A stretch of DNA of 64,000 nt, taken from contig BMUD01000009.1 in NCBI GenBank assembly GCA_014650015.1, positions 186,001 through 250,000 of the forward strand. Direction: 5' to 3'. The notes beneath the pieces are model-generated. The model worked only from the letters and a program-made list of their open reading frames with translations. It was not told where the DNA came from and did no database searches. Shown piece after piece: positions 21,357 through 30,044 of this stretch (positions are counted from its first letter, which is position 1; each line of letters opens with the position of its first letter). Source of the DNA: Streptomyces griseoloalbus (lineage in GTDB: Bacteria > Actinomycetota > Actinomycetes > Streptomycetales > Streptomycetaceae). The position numbers and the translations under genes were made by a program.

Positions 21357-23780
21357 ATGTCTCCACGGACAGGTGCCCGGCGCCGCCTCGGCTCCATTCG
21401 TCTCTCACTGTTCTTCCTCGCGCTGGTGCCCAGCGTCACCCTCGCCGGGATGTGGGGCCTGACGACGATCCAGATGTTCTCCGAGGGGCTGCAGCTGCGT
21501 TCCCAGACGGAACTGAGCCGGTCGACCGGCGCGATGGGCACACACGCCACGCTCGCGTTGCAGGAGGAACGGAGGCTGACCGCCGCGTGGCTCGCCGAGC
21601 CGGACAGCTCCCGGTCCGCCCTCGACGCACAGCGCGGGAAGACCGACGAGGCGGTGGCGAAGCTGGCCGGGAAGGCGGACGTCATCGCCGAGGCGCCTGC
21701 CCGCATCTCGGACCAGATGTACTCGGTGCTCGGCTCGGTGGGCAGCCTGGAGTACTACCGTAGCCAGGTGGACAACCCCAGCGACATCACCGCCGAGGAG
21801 GCGCTGGACCAGTACACCTCGATCATCGACGACCAGATCCACGCCTTCCAGGAACTCTCTCAGGTCGACGACGGAGACCTGACCTCCCAGGCCGGACCGC
21901 TGATCGCGCTGGAGCACGCGGCGGAGCTGGTCTCCCGGGAGAACGCGCGGCTCACCCTCGCCTGGCCGTCCGGCAGCTTCGACGAGCAGGGCTGGACCGA
22001 TTTCGCGGAGCTGGTCCACACCCGCCGCTGGCTGATCGAGGACCAGATCGTGCCCTCCCTGCGCGGCGAGACCAAGACGCAGACCGAGCGGATCCTGCGG
22101 AGCCCCGAGTGGCGTGCCCTGGAGGCGGTCGAGGACCAGGTGCTCGCCACCCGGGCCACGGCCGACGACCGCACCATCGAACTGCCGGACCTGAAGGACC
22201 GGTGGGACGACGCCGTGAGCCGGGTCTCCCCGCTGTACGCCACCATGATCCGGCAGCAGACCGACGCGCTGCTCACCCGTAGTGCCGACGAGGCCCACGG
22301 CCTGCTGCTGAAGGCCGCCTCCCTGAGCGCCGGCGGACTGCTCGCGCTGCTGCTGTGCGTCGGCCTGTCCTGGCGCATCACCCGTTCGCTGTCCCGCCGG
22401 CTGCGCGGCCTGCGGATGGCCACCCTCGGCCTGGCGGAGGAGCGGCTTCCCGATGTGGTGGCCCGGCTGGAGCGCGGCGAGAAGGTCGACGCGGAGTCGG
22501 CGACGACCCCGCTGGACTACGGGCACGACGAACTGGGCCAGGTGGCCCAGGCCTTCAACACCGCGCAGCGCACCGCCGTCCACACCGCGGTGGAACTCGC
22601 CGACACCCGGCGCGGTTTCCAGAAGGTCATCCTGGGCATCGCCCGGCAGAGCCAGAACCTGGTCAATCTCCAGCTCAGCAAGCTCGACGCGCTGGAACGC
22701 CGGCACACCGACCCCGAGGTCCTCAAGGGGCTGTACGAACTGGACTCCACGGCCAGCCAGTTGCGCCGCTACGAGGAGAACCTCGTCATCGTCAGCGGCG
22801 AGCGCCCCGGCCGTTCCTGGAGCGAACCGGTCGCGCTGATCGACATCGTGCGCAGTGCCGTCGGCGAGGTCGCCGAGTACCAGCGGGTCGAGGTGCACAC
22901 CGAGGAGGAGGTGTCCGTCGCCCCGCCCGCGGTGGCCGACGTGATCCATCTGCTGGCCGAGCTGATCGACAACGCGACGGTGTACTCGCCGGCGCCGAGC
23001 CCCGTCGGGGTGCGGGCGGCGATGGTGGCCAAGGGCCTCGCCATCGAGATCGAGGACCGGGGCCTCGGCATGTCCGAGGAGGACTACGCCTCCCTCAACG
23101 CCCAGTTGGCCAAGCCCCCGCAGTTCGACGTGGTGGCGCTCGCCGACGACCTCCGGCTCGGCATGTTCGTGATCTCCCAGCTCGCGCACCGGCACGGCAT
23201 CACCGTCACCCTGCGCCCGTCGCCGTACGGCGGGACGACGGCGATCGTGCTGGTCCCGCACGAGATCGTGGTGCGGGACCAGGCGTCCGGCAAAGGCCGG
23301 GAGGCGGCGGACACCCGAGCCGCCGAGGCCCCGGCGGCGGTCGACGGCCCGGCGGGCGGCCGGCGTGAGGAGAGCGCCGCGAGCGCGGGGGACGGCGCGA
23401 GCACGCAGACCCCGACGTCCCGGTCGGCGACCGGCGTCCGGACCGCCCCCGCACCGGCCGCCTCGGTGCCGGCCCCCCGCCGGGACGGTCTCACCCCGCT
23501 CCCCCGCCGGGTGCCGCAGACCAGTCTGGCCGCCGAGCTGCGCGAGGAGAGCACACCGGACGCCGAGGACGACTCCGGCGAGGACTATTCCGCGGAACGC
23601 GCCGCCTCCTCCCTCGCCGGCTTCCAGCGCGGCACGCTCCAGGCACGGGACGACGACACCGACGACGAGGCCGCACCGCCGTACGACGCGGCCGCGTATG
23701 TGCCCGCCGCCTCCGCAGGGTTCCCGACTCCGCCGGCCGACCGGCGACCGCCGACCGCTCACGAAGGATCACCGTCATGA
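21357..23780 (+). CDS. cvnA: Conservon sensor CvnA (NIT-HAMP-HATPase kinase-like protein)
   Basis: This 807-residue membrane protein has TM1 (about 12-35), an extracellular nitrate/nitrite-sensing (NIT) type helical domain (about 45-320), TM2 (about 324-345) and HAMP. A coiled dimerisation region (about 410-470) reads RQSQNLVNLQLSKLDALE and has no canonical phospho-acceptor His box. The HATPase domain (about 500-640) has the N box LIDNATVYS and the G box EDRGLGM. The last 165 residues are Pro/Ala/acidic and look disordered. This is the architecture of CvnA proteins, which form a membrane complex with CvnB, C and D. It overlaps cvnB by four bases (ATGA). A binding lipoprotein gene lies just upstream. 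Confidence 0.92.
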   Translation: MSPRTGARRRLGSIRLSLFFLALVPSVTLAGMWGLTTIQMFSEGLQLRSQTELSRSTGAMGTHATLALQEERRLTAAWLAEPDSSRSALDAQRGKTDEAVAKLAGKADVIAEAPARISDQMYSVLGSVGSLEYYRSQVDNPSDITAEEALDQYTSIIDDQIHAFQELSQVDDGDLTSQAGPLIALEHAAELVSRENARLTLAWPSGSFDEQGWTDFAELVHTRRWLIEDQIVPSLRGETKTQTERILRSPEWRALEAVEDQVLATRATADDRTIELPDLKDRWDDAVSRVSPLYATMIRQQTDALLTRSADEAHGLLLKAASLSAGGLLALLLCVGLSWRITRSLSRRLRGLRMATLGLAEERLPDVVARLERGEKVDAESATTPLDYGHDELGQVAQAFNTAQRTAVHTAVELADTRRGFQKVILGIARQSQNLVNLQLSKLDALERRHTDPEVLKGLYELDSTASQLRRYEENLVIVSGERPGRSWSEPVALIDIVRSAVGEVAEYQRVEVHTEEEVSVAPPAVADVIHLLAELIDNATVYSPAPSPVGVRAAMVAKGLAIEIEDRGLGMSEEDYASLNAQLAKPPQFDVVALADDLRLGMFVISQLAHRHGITVTLRPSPYGGTTAIVLVPHEIVVRDQASGKGREAADTRAAEAPAAVDGPAGGRREESAASAGDGASTQTPTSRSATGVRTAPAPAASVPAPRRDGLTPLPRRVPQTSLAAELREESTPDAEDDSGEDYSAERAASSLAGFQRGTLQARDDDTDDEAAPPYDAAAYVPAASAGFPTPPADRRPPTAHEGSPS

Positions 23781-24208
23781 CACGCCCCATCCCCGCCACC
23801 CACACCCAGCTGGACCAGCTGCTGACCGGACTCGTGGAACGGGTCGCCGACGTGAACCAGGCCGTGGTGCTGTCCGAGGACGGGCTGGTGGTCAGCAAGT
23901 CCACCGGATTCCTGCGCGACGACGCGGAACGCCTCGCGGCGACCGCGTCGGGTCTGATGAGCCTCAGCAAGGGCGTCAGCATGGACTTCCGCGGCGGGCC
24001 GGTGCGCCAGGCGCTCATCGAGATGGCCCACAGCTACCTGATCCTCACCTCTGCCGGTCCCGGCGCCCATCTGGTGGTGCTGACCGGCCCGGGCGCGGAC
24101 GTCGGCGTGGTGGCGTACCAGATGAACATGCTGGTGAAGAAGATCGGCGAGCACCTCAGCGCGGCCCCGCGGGGCACCGCCGGTCCGGCCGTCGACCCCG
24201 GCGTGTGA
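23777..24208 (+). CDS. cvnB: Roadblock/LC7 protein CvnB
   Basis: This 143-residue protein is a roadblock/LC7 fold regulator of small GTPases. Features include LDQLLTGLVERVADVNQAVV, LSEDGLVVSKS and a C-terminal region with HLVVLTGPGADVGVVAYQMN. In conservons CvnB binds both CvnA and the GTPase CvnD. Its start overlaps the cvnA stop as ATGA, so translation is coupled. cvnC starts one base after its stop. Confidence 0.93.
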   Translation: MTRPIPATHTQLDQLLTGLVERVADVNQAVVLSEDGLVVSKSTGFLRDDAERLAATASGLMSLSKGVSMDFRGGPVRQALIEMAHSYLILTSAGPGAHLVVLTGPGADVGVVAYQMNMLVKKIGEHLSAAPRGTAGPAVDPGV

Positions 24209-24209
24209 G

Positions 24210-24569
24210 GTGGGCGGAAGCGACTCGGCGGGGCGGCTCGTACGGCCGTTCACCCTGACCGGGGGCCGGACCCGGCCCAGCCGCGCCGACTTCACGCTCA
24301 TCACGACGGTGACGGCGGCGGATCCGCAGCCCCAGGCGGCGGGTCGGACGCAGCCCGAGCACACGCGGATCCTGCGGCTGTGCGCCAGGCCGGTCGCGGT
24401 CGCCGAGCTCGCCGCGCGTCTCGACCTCCCGGTGAGCGTGGTCGTCATCATGCTGTGCGACCTGCTGGAGGCGGGCCGGATCACCGCCCACCCGCCGCAC
24501 CCCGTCAACCGCACCACCCCGGATCTGGACCTGCTGCAGAAAGTGAGGGAGGGCCTTGGCCGGCTCTGA
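24210..24569 (+). CDS. cvnC: DUF742 protein CvnC
   Basis: This 119-residue protein has the DUF742 pattern: RLVRPFTLTGGRTRP near the start and a winged-helix-like second half with RPVAVAELAARLDLPVSVV and LLEAGRITAH. The GTG start lies one base after cvnB. The gene overlaps cvnD by 14 bases in a different frame. It is part of the cvnABCD operon. Confidence 0.92.
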   Translation: MGGSDSAGRLVRPFTLTGGRTRPSRADFTLITTVTAADPQPQAAGRTQPEHTRILRLCARPVAVAELAARLDLPVSVVVIMLCDLLEAGRITAHPPHPVNRTTPDLDLLQKVREGLGRL

Positions 24570-25152
24570 CACCATCGCTGAGGCGTCCGCCGACCGTCCG
24601 GCACCCGACACGGTCAAGATCCTGATCGCCGGTGGCTTCGGCGTGGGCAAGACCACCATGGTCGGCTCGGTCAGCGAGATCGTCCCGTTGCGTACCGAGG
24701 AACCGCTGACCATGGCGGGCCTGGACGTCGACGACCTGGAGGGCGTGGAGGAGAAACGTGCCACCACGGTCGCCCTGGACTTCGGCCGGATCTCCGTCTC
24801 GGACGACCTCGTGCTGTATCTCTTCGGCACGCCGGGGCAGCAGCGGTTCTGGTTCATGTGGAACGACCTGGCCGTGGGCGCCCTGGGCGCGGTGGTCCTG
24901 GTGGATGTGCGCAGACCCAAGTCCAGCTTCGCCGCGATCGACTTCTTCGAGCGCCGGGGCATCCCCTTCGTGATCGCCGTCAACGGCTTCTACGGGGAGC
25001 ACCCGTACCCGGTCGAGGACATCCGGGACGCGCTGACGCTGCCGGAGGGCGTGCCCGTGCTGCTGTGCGACGCGCGGGAGCGGGACTCGTGCCGGGATGT
25101 GCTGATCGCGCTGATCGACCGGCTGATCGCCGAGGCGGCGCCGGCGCTCTGA
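24556..25152 (+). CDS. cvnD: Conservon GTPase CvnD
   Basis: This 198-residue small GTPase has the P-loop GGFGVGKTTMVGSVSE near residue 27, switch-region Thr in ATTVALDFG, the G3-like FGTPGQQRF (an atypical DxxG, as usual in this family) and a possible G4 in VIAVNGF. It is the switch protein of the conservon. The TTG start at 24556 follows GAGGGAGGG and lies inside the 3' end of cvnC. A strong hairpin follows its stop. Confidence 0.93.
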   Translation: MAGSDTIAEASADRPAPDTVKILIAGGFGVGKTTMVGSVSEIVPLRTEEPLTMAGLDVDDLEGVEEKRATTVALDFGRISVSDDLVLYLFGTPGQQRFWFMWNDLAVGALGAVVLVDVRRPKSSFAAIDFFERRGIPFVIAVNGFYGEHPYPVEDIRDALTLPEGVPVLLCDARERDSCRDVLIALIDRLIAEAAPAL

Positions 25153-25158
25153 GTGCCC

Positions 25159-25188
25159 GCGGGGTGCGGCCGGTTGGCCGCACCCCGC
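25159..25188. terminator. Bidirectional terminator between cvnD and opuBC-like gene
   Basis: There is a perfect 13-bp stem (GCGGGGTGCGGCC and its complement) with GGTT loop between convergent genes. It follows the cvnD stop by 6 bases and ends 8 bases from the stop of the binding protein on the other strand. Confidence 0.8.
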
Positions 25189-25196
25189 CAAAGGGG

Positions 25197-26153
25197 TCAG
25201 TCCAGACCGGCCGACTTCAGCCAGGCCTTGGCGACGTCCAGCGGGTCCTTCTTGTCCAGCTGCACCTGGGCGTCGAGGTCGAGGAGGGTCTCGGTGTCCA
25301 GCTTCGCGGAGACCGCGTCGAGGGCGTCGACGCCCTCCTGGGGGAGCCCCGCCTTGTGGACGAGCGGGGTCACGTTGGCGAATCCGAAGAGGTTCTCCGG
25401 GTCCTTCAGGACGACGAACTTCTCCTTGAGGATGGTCGGGTCGGTGGTGAAGATGTCCGCGGCCTGCACGGTGTTCCTGGTGAGCGCCGCCTGGGTCAGC
25501 GGGCCGCCCGCGTCGAGCGCCTTGAAGGACTCGAACTTCAGGCCGTAGACGGTCTCCAGGCCCTTGAGCCCCTGCTGCCGGGTCTGGAACTCGGGCGAGC
25601 CGCCGATCACCAGTTCCGGTGCGACGTCCTTGAGGTCCGCGAGGGTGGACGAGGACGTCAGACCGTACTTCTTCGCGGTCTCGGCGTTGACGCTGACCGA
25701 GTCCTTGTTCTCGGCCGGCGACGACTCCAGGAGCGTCAGCTTCTTGTCCAGTTCGGCCTTGACGGCCTCGTTCACGGCATCCGCCGACTCCTGCCCGGCC
25801 TCGGGGTCGAGGTAGGCGAGCAGCGAGCCGTTGTACTCCGGCAGGACGGTGATGGAGCCGTTCTTCATCAGGCCGTACGTCGTCTCACGGCTGCCGATGT
25901 TGTGCTTGTAGCTGACCTCCAGGCCCTTGGCCCGGAGTGCCTCGCCGTAGATGTCGGCGAGCAGGGTGCTCTCGGCGAAGTTGTTCGAGCCGACGACGAC
26001 GGTGCCCGCCTCGGCCTTCTCGCCCTCGAGGGGGTTGTCGGAGGTGTCGTCTGAGGAACAGCCCGCGAGCAGCGCCGCCGCGGCGGCGAGCGCGACGGCC
26101 GCCGCGCCGGTGTGCCTCGTGATGGACCTGCTGCTCTTCGTGCTAAAAGTCAT
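25197..26153 (-). CDS. Osmolyte/choline-type substrate-binding lipoprotein (OpuBC/ProX family)
   Basis: This 318-residue lipoprotein has the lipobox LLAGC after a hydrophobic stretch. An OpuAC-type domain follows with VVVGSNNFAESTLLADIYGEAL, GSRETTYGLMKNGSITVLPEYNGSLLAYL and FTTDPTILKEKFVVLKDPE. These segments are typical of binding proteins for glycine betaine, choline or carnitine. It is the last gene of a four-gene importer locus on the minus strand, 76 bases after the permease gene. The intervening stretch includes TTGACT (minus strand), so it may also have its own promoter. Confidence 0.9.
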   Translation of the reverse strand: MTFSTKSSRSITRHTGAAAVALAAAAALLAGCSSDDTSDNPLEGEKAEAGTVVVGSNNFAESTLLADIYGEALRAKGLEVSYKHNIGSRETTYGLMKNGSITVLPEYNGSLLAYLDPEAGQESADAVNEAVKAELDKKLTLLESSPAENKDSVSVNAETAKKYGLTSSSTLADLKDVAPELVIGGSPEFQTRQQGLKGLETVYGLKFESFKALDAGGPLTQAALTRNTVQAADIFTTDPTILKEKFVVLKDPENLFGFANVTPLVHKAGLPQEGVDALDAVSAKLDTETLLDLDAQVQLDKKDPLDVAKAWLKSAGLD

Positions 26154-26229
26154 TCACTGATCCAATCCAGCCGCTTTACGGTCAGTCAAGAGCATCCTGG
26201 TCACGGTTTGTCGCCCGGCTGATCGGCCG

Positions 26230-26895
26230 TCAGCGCCTGCGCACCCCGGGCGACACCGCGAAGCGTCCCGCCGCCCAGAACACGGCGAGGGTGATCAGCG
26301 CGAGGACGGCCACCAGCGTGGCGCCGCCGACCACCTTCTCGTAGTCCCGCTGGTAGAGCCCGTCGACGATGTAGCGGCCGAGGCCGCCGAGACTGACGTA
26401 CGCGGCGATGGTGGCCGTGGAGACGATCTGGATGGCCGCCGAGCGCAGGCCGCTCAGGATCAGCGGGAGCGCCACCGGCAGTTCGACCTGGAGGAGGATC
26501 CGCGACTCGTGCATGCCCATGCCCCGGGCGGCGTCCACCGGGGAGGGGTCGACGGAGCGGACCGCCTCGTAGGTGGTCACCAGGATCGGCGGTACGGCCA
26601 GGACGACCAGCGGGATCATCACGGGCAGCAGGCCGAAGCCGATCGAGAGCACGGCCAGCACCAGCAGGCCGAAGCTGGGCAGGGCGCGGGCGGCGTTGGC
26701 GATGAGGGCGAGCGCGTTCCCGCCGCGTCCGGTGTGGCCGGTCAGCAGGCCGACGGGCAGGCCGATCGCGGCGGCGACGGCGAGGGCGAGCAGCGAGTAC
26801 TGGACGTGTTCCCAGAAGCGCTGCGGGATGCCGTCGTAGCCGTGCCAGTGGGCACTGTCGCTGAAGAAGGCGTTGCCGAAGTCGAGGATGTTCAC
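26230..26895 (-). CDS. Osmolyte ABC transporter permease (OpuB/ProW type), second subunit
   Basis: This 221-residue inner-membrane permease has about five to six membrane segments and the EAA-type loop ARGMGMHESRILLQVELPVALPLILSGLR. The GTG start at 26895 overlaps the stop of the upstream permease gene as GTGA. It forms a heterodimer with the other permease. Confidence 0.9.
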   Translation of the reverse strand: MNILDFGNAFFSDSAHWHGYDGIPQRFWEHVQYSLLALAVAAAIGLPVGLLTGHTGRGGNALALIANAARALPSFGLLVLAVLSIGFGLLPVMIPLVVLAVPPILVTTYEAVRSVDPSPVDAARGMGMHESRILLQVELPVALPLILSGLRSAAIQIVSTATIAAYVSLGGLGRYIVDGLYQRDYEKVVGGATLVAVLALITLAVFWAAGRFAVSPGVRRR

Positions 26896-27590
26896 CGGGT
26901 CACGCCCTCCGGTGTGAGCTGTTCCCGCGGCGCGGCGGCTCTCCGGTGTGCGCCGCGCGGCATCCACGGCGTCAGCAGGACCCGCAGCAGGACCAGCAGG
27001 GCGTCGCACAGGATCGCCAGGACGGCCATCGTGACCACGGCGTTCACCGCGAGTTCGGGCCGGTCGTACTTCTGCGCGGCCGCCAGCAGGTTGCCGAGGG
27101 CGCCCTGGTTGCCGATCAGGGCGCCGACGCTGACCAGGGAGATGCTGGACACGGTGGCCACCCTGAGCCCGGCCATGATGGCGGGCGCGGCGATCGGCAA
27201 CTGCACCTGGAGGTAACGGCGTACGGGACCGAAGCCCATGGCGGTGGCGGCGGCCAGGGTCTCCTGCGGGACCGAGCGTACCCCGTCGACGATGGCGGGG
27301 ATCAGCACCACCAGGCTGTACACGGCCAGCGGGATCATCACGGTGAGCTCGGTCTGGCCGGTGTAGTCGATGAGGACGACGAAGAACGCCAGCGAGGGGA
27401 CGGCGTACAGCACGGTGGTCAGGCCGAGAACGGGCGGGTAGAGCCAGCGGAAGCGCACGCACAGCTGGGCCAGCGGCAGCGCGAGCAGCAGTCCGGCGGC
27501 CACCGGCAGCAGCGACTCCCGCAGGTGCAGCCCGATCAGGCCGGCCCAGCTGTGCTGGAGGTCGCTCGGGATGTCGAAGAAGCCGTTCAC
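26892..27590 (-). CDS. Osmolyte ABC transporter permease (OpuB/ProW type), first subunit
   Basis: This 232-residue permease has membrane segments from about residue 20 and the coupling loop ATAMGFGPVRRYLQVQLPIAAPAIMAGLR. The GTG start at 27590 overlaps the ATPase stop by four bases; the frame is open far upstream but without homology. Order ATPase-permease-permease-binding protein matches OpuB-type loci. Confidence 0.9.
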   Translation of the reverse strand: MNGFFDIPSDLQHSWAGLIGLHLRESLLPVAAGLLLALPLAQLCVRFRWLYPPVLGLTTVLYAVPSLAFFVVLIDYTGQTELTVMIPLAVYSLVVLIPAIVDGVRSVPQETLAAATAMGFGPVRRYLQVQLPIAAPAIMAGLRVATVSSISLVSVGALIGNQGALGNLLAAAQKYDRPELAVNAVVTMAVLAILCDALLVLLRVLLTPWMPRGAHRRAAAPREQLTPEGVTR

Positions 27591-28717
27591 TCGGCGACCC
27601 CGGCCCCGGCCTTGTCCGCCCGGCTCTCGGTGTGGGCGGCGCGGATCGCCTCGCCGATGGTCTGCTGGGAGACGACGCCGGTCACCCGGCCGCCGCCGTC
27701 CACGGCGACGGCCCAGCCGGTGGGCGAGAGCACGGCGCAGTCGAGGGCGACCCGGAGGGAGTCGGTGCCGGGTACGAACGGCCGCCCGAACGGCAGCAGC
27801 CGGTCGGTGGCGATGTCCCCGGCGGTCAGGCCGGTGCGTTCGGCCCAGCCGAGCGGGCGGCCGTCGGGGTCGGTCACGAGCAGGTGCGGGGCCTTCACGG
27901 CGGCGATCCGTTCGGCGGTCGCGTCGGCCGGGACCACGGCGTCGGTGGTCAGGTCCAGTTCGGCGGAGGCGAAGAACGACAGCCGCCGGATGCCGCGGTC
28001 GGCGCCGAGGAAGTCCTCGACGAAGCCGTCCGCGGGGGCGGACAGCAGCTCGGCGGGCGGCGCGTACTGGGCGAGCCGGCCGCCCTCGCGCAGGACTGCG
28101 ACCATGGTGCCCAGTTTGATCGCCTCGTCGATGTCGTGCGTGACGAAGACGATGGTCTTGCCCAATTCGTCCTGGAGGCGCAGGAGTTCGTCCTGCAGCC
28201 CCTTGCGCACCACGGGGTCGACGGCCGAGAACGGCTCGTCCATCAGCAGCACCGGCGGGTCCGCGGCGAGCGCCCGCGCTACCCCGACGCGCTGCTGCTG
28301 GCCGCCGGAGAGCTGGTACGGGTACCGCTTGGCCAGCGCGGTGTCCAGCCCCACCCGCTCCATCAGCTCCGCAGCCCGCTCCCGGGCCCGCTGCTTGCCC
28401 CAGCCGAGCATGCGGGGCACGGTGGCGATGTTGTCGACGATCGTGCGGTGCTGGAAGAGCCCGGCGTTCTGGATGACGTACCCCATGGACCGGCGCAGGG
28501 TGGTGACCGGTTGTCCCTGGATGTCCTCGCCGTCGAGGAGGATCGTGCCCTCGGTGGGTTCGACCATCCGGTTGATCATGCGGAGGGTGGTCGTCTTGCC
28601 GCAGCCCGAGGGGCCGACGAGGACGGTGATCGAGCGGTCGGGGATCTCCAGCGACAGTCGGTCGACCGCCACCGTGCCGTCCGGGTACCGCTTCGTGACT
28701 GAGTCGATCCGTATCAA
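27587..28717 (-). CDS. Osmolyte ABC transporter ATPase with CBS region (OpuBA/ProV type)
   Basis: This 376-residue ATPase has Walker A GPSGCGKTT (about 35-43), a Q-loop in GYVIQNAGLF, the signature LSGGQQQRVGVARAL, Walker B VLLMDEPFSAVD and the switch His in VFVTHDIDEA. The C-terminal about 110 residues include a CBS-like segment (DCAVLSPTGWAVAVDGGGRV), which in this family senses ionic strength. The start is TTG at 28717, preceded by AAGGG. It is the first gene of the importer operon. Confidence 0.91.
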   Translation of the reverse strand: MIRIDSVTKRYPDGTVAVDRLSLEIPDRSITVLVGPSGCGKTTTLRMINRMVEPTEGTILLDGEDIQGQPVTTLRRSMGYVIQNAGLFQHRTIVDNIATVPRMLGWGKQRARERAAELMERVGLDTALAKRYPYQLSGGQQQRVGVARALAADPPVLLMDEPFSAVDPVVRKGLQDELLRLQDELGKTIVFVTHDIDEAIKLGTMVAVLREGGRLAQYAPPAELLSAPADGFVEDFLGADRGIRRLSFFASAELDLTTDAVVPADATAERIAAVKAPHLLVTDPDGRPLGWAERTGLTAGDIATDRLLPFGRPFVPGTDSLRVALDCAVLSPTGWAVAVDGGGRVTGVVSQQTIGEAIRAAHTESRADKAGAGVAE

Positions 28718-29181
28718 GACGCCGATTGCCCTTCGGGTGGCGGAAGCTTCTGGTCCAGGTCGCGCAGGCAGTTATGCCGGTCGAGTCTAGACGCCGCCTC
28801 CGACAAGCACCCGGCGGCACGGCGCGCGGTGCGGTCCCGTGCCGCCCCGGCGAACGGACGGCACGGGTGTCGGCGGACCGGGCGATGGCCGAGCACATGG
28901 GCATGGCCGGCGTCCGGCTCCAGGCGTCCGTCGACGGCGTGTCCCAGGCGGCCTCCGGGCAGGCGGGTTCGGGGGCGGTCGAGTCGTCTCCCGCCGTCCG
29001 CCCGAGGCGGACACGGTCGCCACGGCGGCCTGCGGCGCCCGCGCCGTGCGAGCGAGCGAGGGCTTCGGAAGCCGCCGGGGCGGGAGGTGTCACGACAGGC
29101 GCTTGCGCCGCCTCCCCCGCGCCGCCCCGAGGCGCGGGCCTCCTCCACCGCCGGGCGGGCCGGATGTTCGGCGGCGGACGG
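28718..29181. other. Non-coding region upstream of the importer operon
   Basis: These 460 bases hold no frame with believable coding character. They should contain the promoter of the importer operon; a CATAACT-like -10 (minus strand) lies near 28770. The left copy of a 30-bp inverted repeat with the apbE remnant is at 29002-29031. The stretch may be debris of the same rearrangement that truncated apbE. Confidence 0.5.
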
Positions 29182-29348
29182 TCACACCGCCGGTTCCCGC
29201 AGCGCACCGGCCGTGCGGAACCCTGAGGTCCGCACCACTCGCCGGTCCGCGTCCACGGCGAACACCTCGCAGCCGGGGCGCGCGGCCGCCCAGTCGATCC
29301 CCTCCCGTCCCAGCGCGAAGGCCGCCGTGGCGACCGTGTCCGCCTCGG
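29002..29348. repeat. 30-bp perfect inverted repeat, one copy inside the apbE remnant
   Basis: Bases 29002-29031 read on the plus strand are identical over 30 bp to 29319-29348 read on the minus strand. The right copy encodes the TEADTVATAA segment of the apbE remnant, a conserved part of that family. The left copy is an isolated fragment: similarity stops abruptly on both sides. It looks like a short inverted duplication made by template switching or recombination. Confidence 0.85.
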
Positions 29349-29628
29349 TCAGGGTGGGGGCGACGACGGTCAGGCTGAGCAGGCCGGTGGCCGGACGGCC
29401 GGTGCGTCCGTCGAGGATGTGGTCGCCGCGTTCGTAGCGTGCGGAGGTCGCGACCGCACCGTCGGTGAGGTGCAGGACGGTGCACAGCCGGTCGGCGTGT
29501 TCGGGGTGCCGTACACCCACGCGCCAGGGCCCGCCGGCGGCGACCACGTCCCCGCCGGCGTTGAGGCAGAAGCGCCGTGCCCCGGCCGCCGCGAGCAGAT
29601 CGGCGCCCCGCCGCACCGACCAGCCCTT
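29182..29628 (-). pseudogene. Truncated apbE (FAD:protein FMN transferase), C-terminal half only
   Basis: About 148 codons read as the C-terminal half of ApbE: KGWSVRRGADLLAAAGARRF, LNAGGDVVAAGGPW, GAVATSARYERGDHILDGRTG, and SLTVVAPTLTEADTVATAAF. ApbE attaches FMN to proteins outside the membrane. The N-terminal part (signal peptide and first half of the FAD-binding domain) is missing. Homology stops at the Lys-Gly-Trp segment near 29625, directly where the opposite-strand kinase remnant begins. No start codon or promoter is left, so it is called a pseudogene. Confidence 0.82.
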
Positions 29629-30003
29629 CAACTGCGGCTGGATCCGCAGCGCATCCGGCAGGTGCTGGACAACCTGCTCACCAACGCCGCCGTGCACACC
29701 CCGGCCGGCACCCGGGTGTCGGTGGAGGTCACGGTCGCCGGTGACGCGGCGCTGGTGCGGGTCGCCGACGCGGGCCCCGGTGTCCCGGCCGAGGACCGGG
29801 AGCGGGTCTTCGACCGCTTCCACCGGGTCGACAAGGCCCGCAGCCGCGACCGTGGCGGCAGCGGGCTCGGCCTCGCGGTCGCCCGGTCCCTGGTGCGGGC
29901 GCACGGCGGCGGCATCGCGCTGAGCAGCGAACCGGGGTCGACGGTCTTCACCGTACGGCTGCCGCTGGATGGCGGCCCGGCCCCGGAGCATCCCGGCTGC
30001 TAG
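29629..30003 (+). pseudogene. Truncated sensor histidine kinase, ATPase domain only
   Basis: About 124 codons encode only the C-terminal HATPase domain: the N box QVLDNLLTNAAVHTP, G1 box DAGPGVPAEDRERVFDRFHR and G2 box GGSGLGLAVARSLVRAHGG. HisKA, HAMP and membrane segments are absent. The coding sequence begins abruptly at the apbE break point. In-frame sequence further upstream is the antisense of apbE, so no native start remains. Together with apbE it marks a deletion junction. Confidence 0.82.
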
Positions 30004-30044
30004 GGCCAGCCGCTCACGGCTGCTGACGGGGAGCCACCCCGCGA

